In this document: positions 6,215 through 6,679 of the stretch, in pieces
How the letters are laid out: every line of letters starts with the position of its first letter
Numbering within the stretch: the first letter of the stretch is position 1
DNA from: Bacteroidales bacterium
GTDB lineage: Bacteria > Bacteroidota > Bacteroidia > Bacteroidales > GCA-2748055
Assembly: GCA_029934875.1 (NCBI GenBank)
Contig: JAOZLK010000252.1
Span: 1-6,679 of the forward strand
Length of the DNA: 6,679 nt
Direction: 5' to 3'
The notes under the pieces: generated by a model
What the model was told of the DNA's origin: nothing
Database searches by the model: none
The model's input: only the letters and a program-made list of their open reading frames with translations
Translations under genes and position numbers: made by a program

Positions 6215-6679
6215 ATGGAGGAATTCTTTAAATACTTGACAGCAGGTGATGAAGACAAGAAATGGGGCTTGTACCTGAATGTCTCTGGAAGAGACTGCAT
6301 TTCTCCCCATAGTAAATACCCTTCGCTGGATCACCCAAGTGGATATTATTTTTCGTGGGATAGCGGACGAGTACTGCATGAATATCAGCTAAATTATATT
6401 ACAGAAGGGAGTGGTATTCTGGAAAATGAGGCAGGAAAGTTTCATGTCAAAGAAGGAACCTTGATGATTATTCCAAAAGGACAATGGCATCGCTACCGAC
6501 CGATTCAAAAAAATGGTTGGGTAGAAAACTATATTGGTTTTTCTGGTCACTTCGCTGAACACTATTTTAATAAATCGCTGATCCTCCAAGGACAATCAGT
6601 CATTCATTGTGGCATTCGGGAAGAGTTTATTGACACCTACTATAAAATTTTCGACTTAGTTCAGAAGGAGGAACCCGGT
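6215..6679 (+). CDS. AraC-family transcriptional regulator, sensor domain (3' end outside window)
   Basis: The frame from the ATG at 6215 is open for 155 codons to the right edge. The visible part is the N-terminal ligand-sensing cupin of AraC-type regulators: WGLYLNVSGRDCISP (17-31), HPSGYYFSW (40-48), then HEYQLNYITEGSGILENEAG (55-74) and FHVKEGTLMIIPKGQWHRY (75-93), where G-x-G...G-x-x-x-x-x-PG-x-x-H-style cupin residues line the sugar pocket, followed by a linker-side segment FSGHFAEHYF. The C-terminal double helix-turn-helix DNA-binding domain is expected beyond the window. The frame stays open upstream to 6125, but there is no ATG, GTG or TTG start there that improves the match, so 6215 is chosen; no Shine-Dalgarno is visible. 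Being divergent from the symporter operon, it is probably its sugar-responsive activator. The ligand is not deducible. Confidence 0.88.
   Translation, partial: MEEFFKYLTAGDEDKKWGLYLNVSGRDCISPHSKYPSLDHPSGYYFSWDSGRVLHEYQLNYITEGSGILENEAGKFHVKEGTLMIIPKGQWHRYRPIQKNGWVENYIGFSGHFAEHYFNKSLILQGQSVIHCGIREEFIDTYYKIFDLVQKEEPG

Noticed and set aside
6191..6595. Minus-strand open frames at 6191-6379 and 6389-6595
   Set aside because: They are antisense to the AraC-family sensor domain, which has clear cupin motifs on the plus strand.
1..6679. tRNA, rRNA, riboswitch, CRISPR, transposase or integrase
   Set aside because: No cloverleaf, regularly spaced repeats, conserved RNA core or recombinase motif was seen on either strand.

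Overview
The window looks like Bacteroidota DNA from a polysaccharide or metabolite scavenging locus. The evidence is a C-terminal type IX secretion (T9SS) sorting domain on the largest protein, a lipoprotein with a Bacteroidota-type context, AT-rich DNA, A-rich leaders without Shine-Dalgarno sequences, and a TAnnTTTG-type -7 box in the main divergent promoter region. Species cannot be fixed from the sequence alone. No RNA gene, CRISPR array, transposase or integrase was seen.

Layout, reading from right to left. An AraC-family regulator (6215 to the right edge, + strand, 3' truncated) faces away from a run of genes that are all on the minus strand. Between them lie 134 bases carrying a good Bacteroidota-type promoter and several palindromes. 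The minus-strand run is: a RhaT-like sugar/proton symporter present only as its N-terminal half (6080-5634); a short remnant of the start of a ribokinase gene (5582-5481); a lipoprotein nucleoside hydrolase (5470-4427); a large secreted calcineurin-type metallophosphoesterase with a T9SS tail (4430-1764, overlapping the hydrolase stop by 4 bases); a short remnant of the end of a uroporphyrinogen-decarboxylase-family gene (1748-1605); and the first 529 codons of a large exported protein that may be a TIM-barrel glycoside hydrolase (1589 to the left edge).

The two remnants are the key observation. The intact hydrolase-phosphoesterase pair sits exactly between a ribokinase gene that has lost its 3' part and a URO-D-family gene that has lost its 5' part, all in one orientation. 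The simplest reading is that an older operon (symporter, ribokinase, ..., URO-D-like, glycosidase-like) was rearranged and the two-gene cassette now replaces its middle, or that two deletions trimmed the genes on either side of it. The symporter appears to have been cut too, and an 8-bp inverted repeat lies on its premature stop.

Functionally, the intact pair suggests scavenging of a nucleotide-like or ribosylated compound outside the cytoplasm: a surface phosphoesterase removes phosphate, and an envelope-anchored nucleoside hydrolase splits the glycosidic bond and releases ribose. The neighbouring ribokinase remnant, sugar symporter and AraC regulator match the logic of ribose/nucleoside utilisation loci in Bacteroidota, but in this window the import and phosphorylation steps look broken. 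Substrate assignment is inference.
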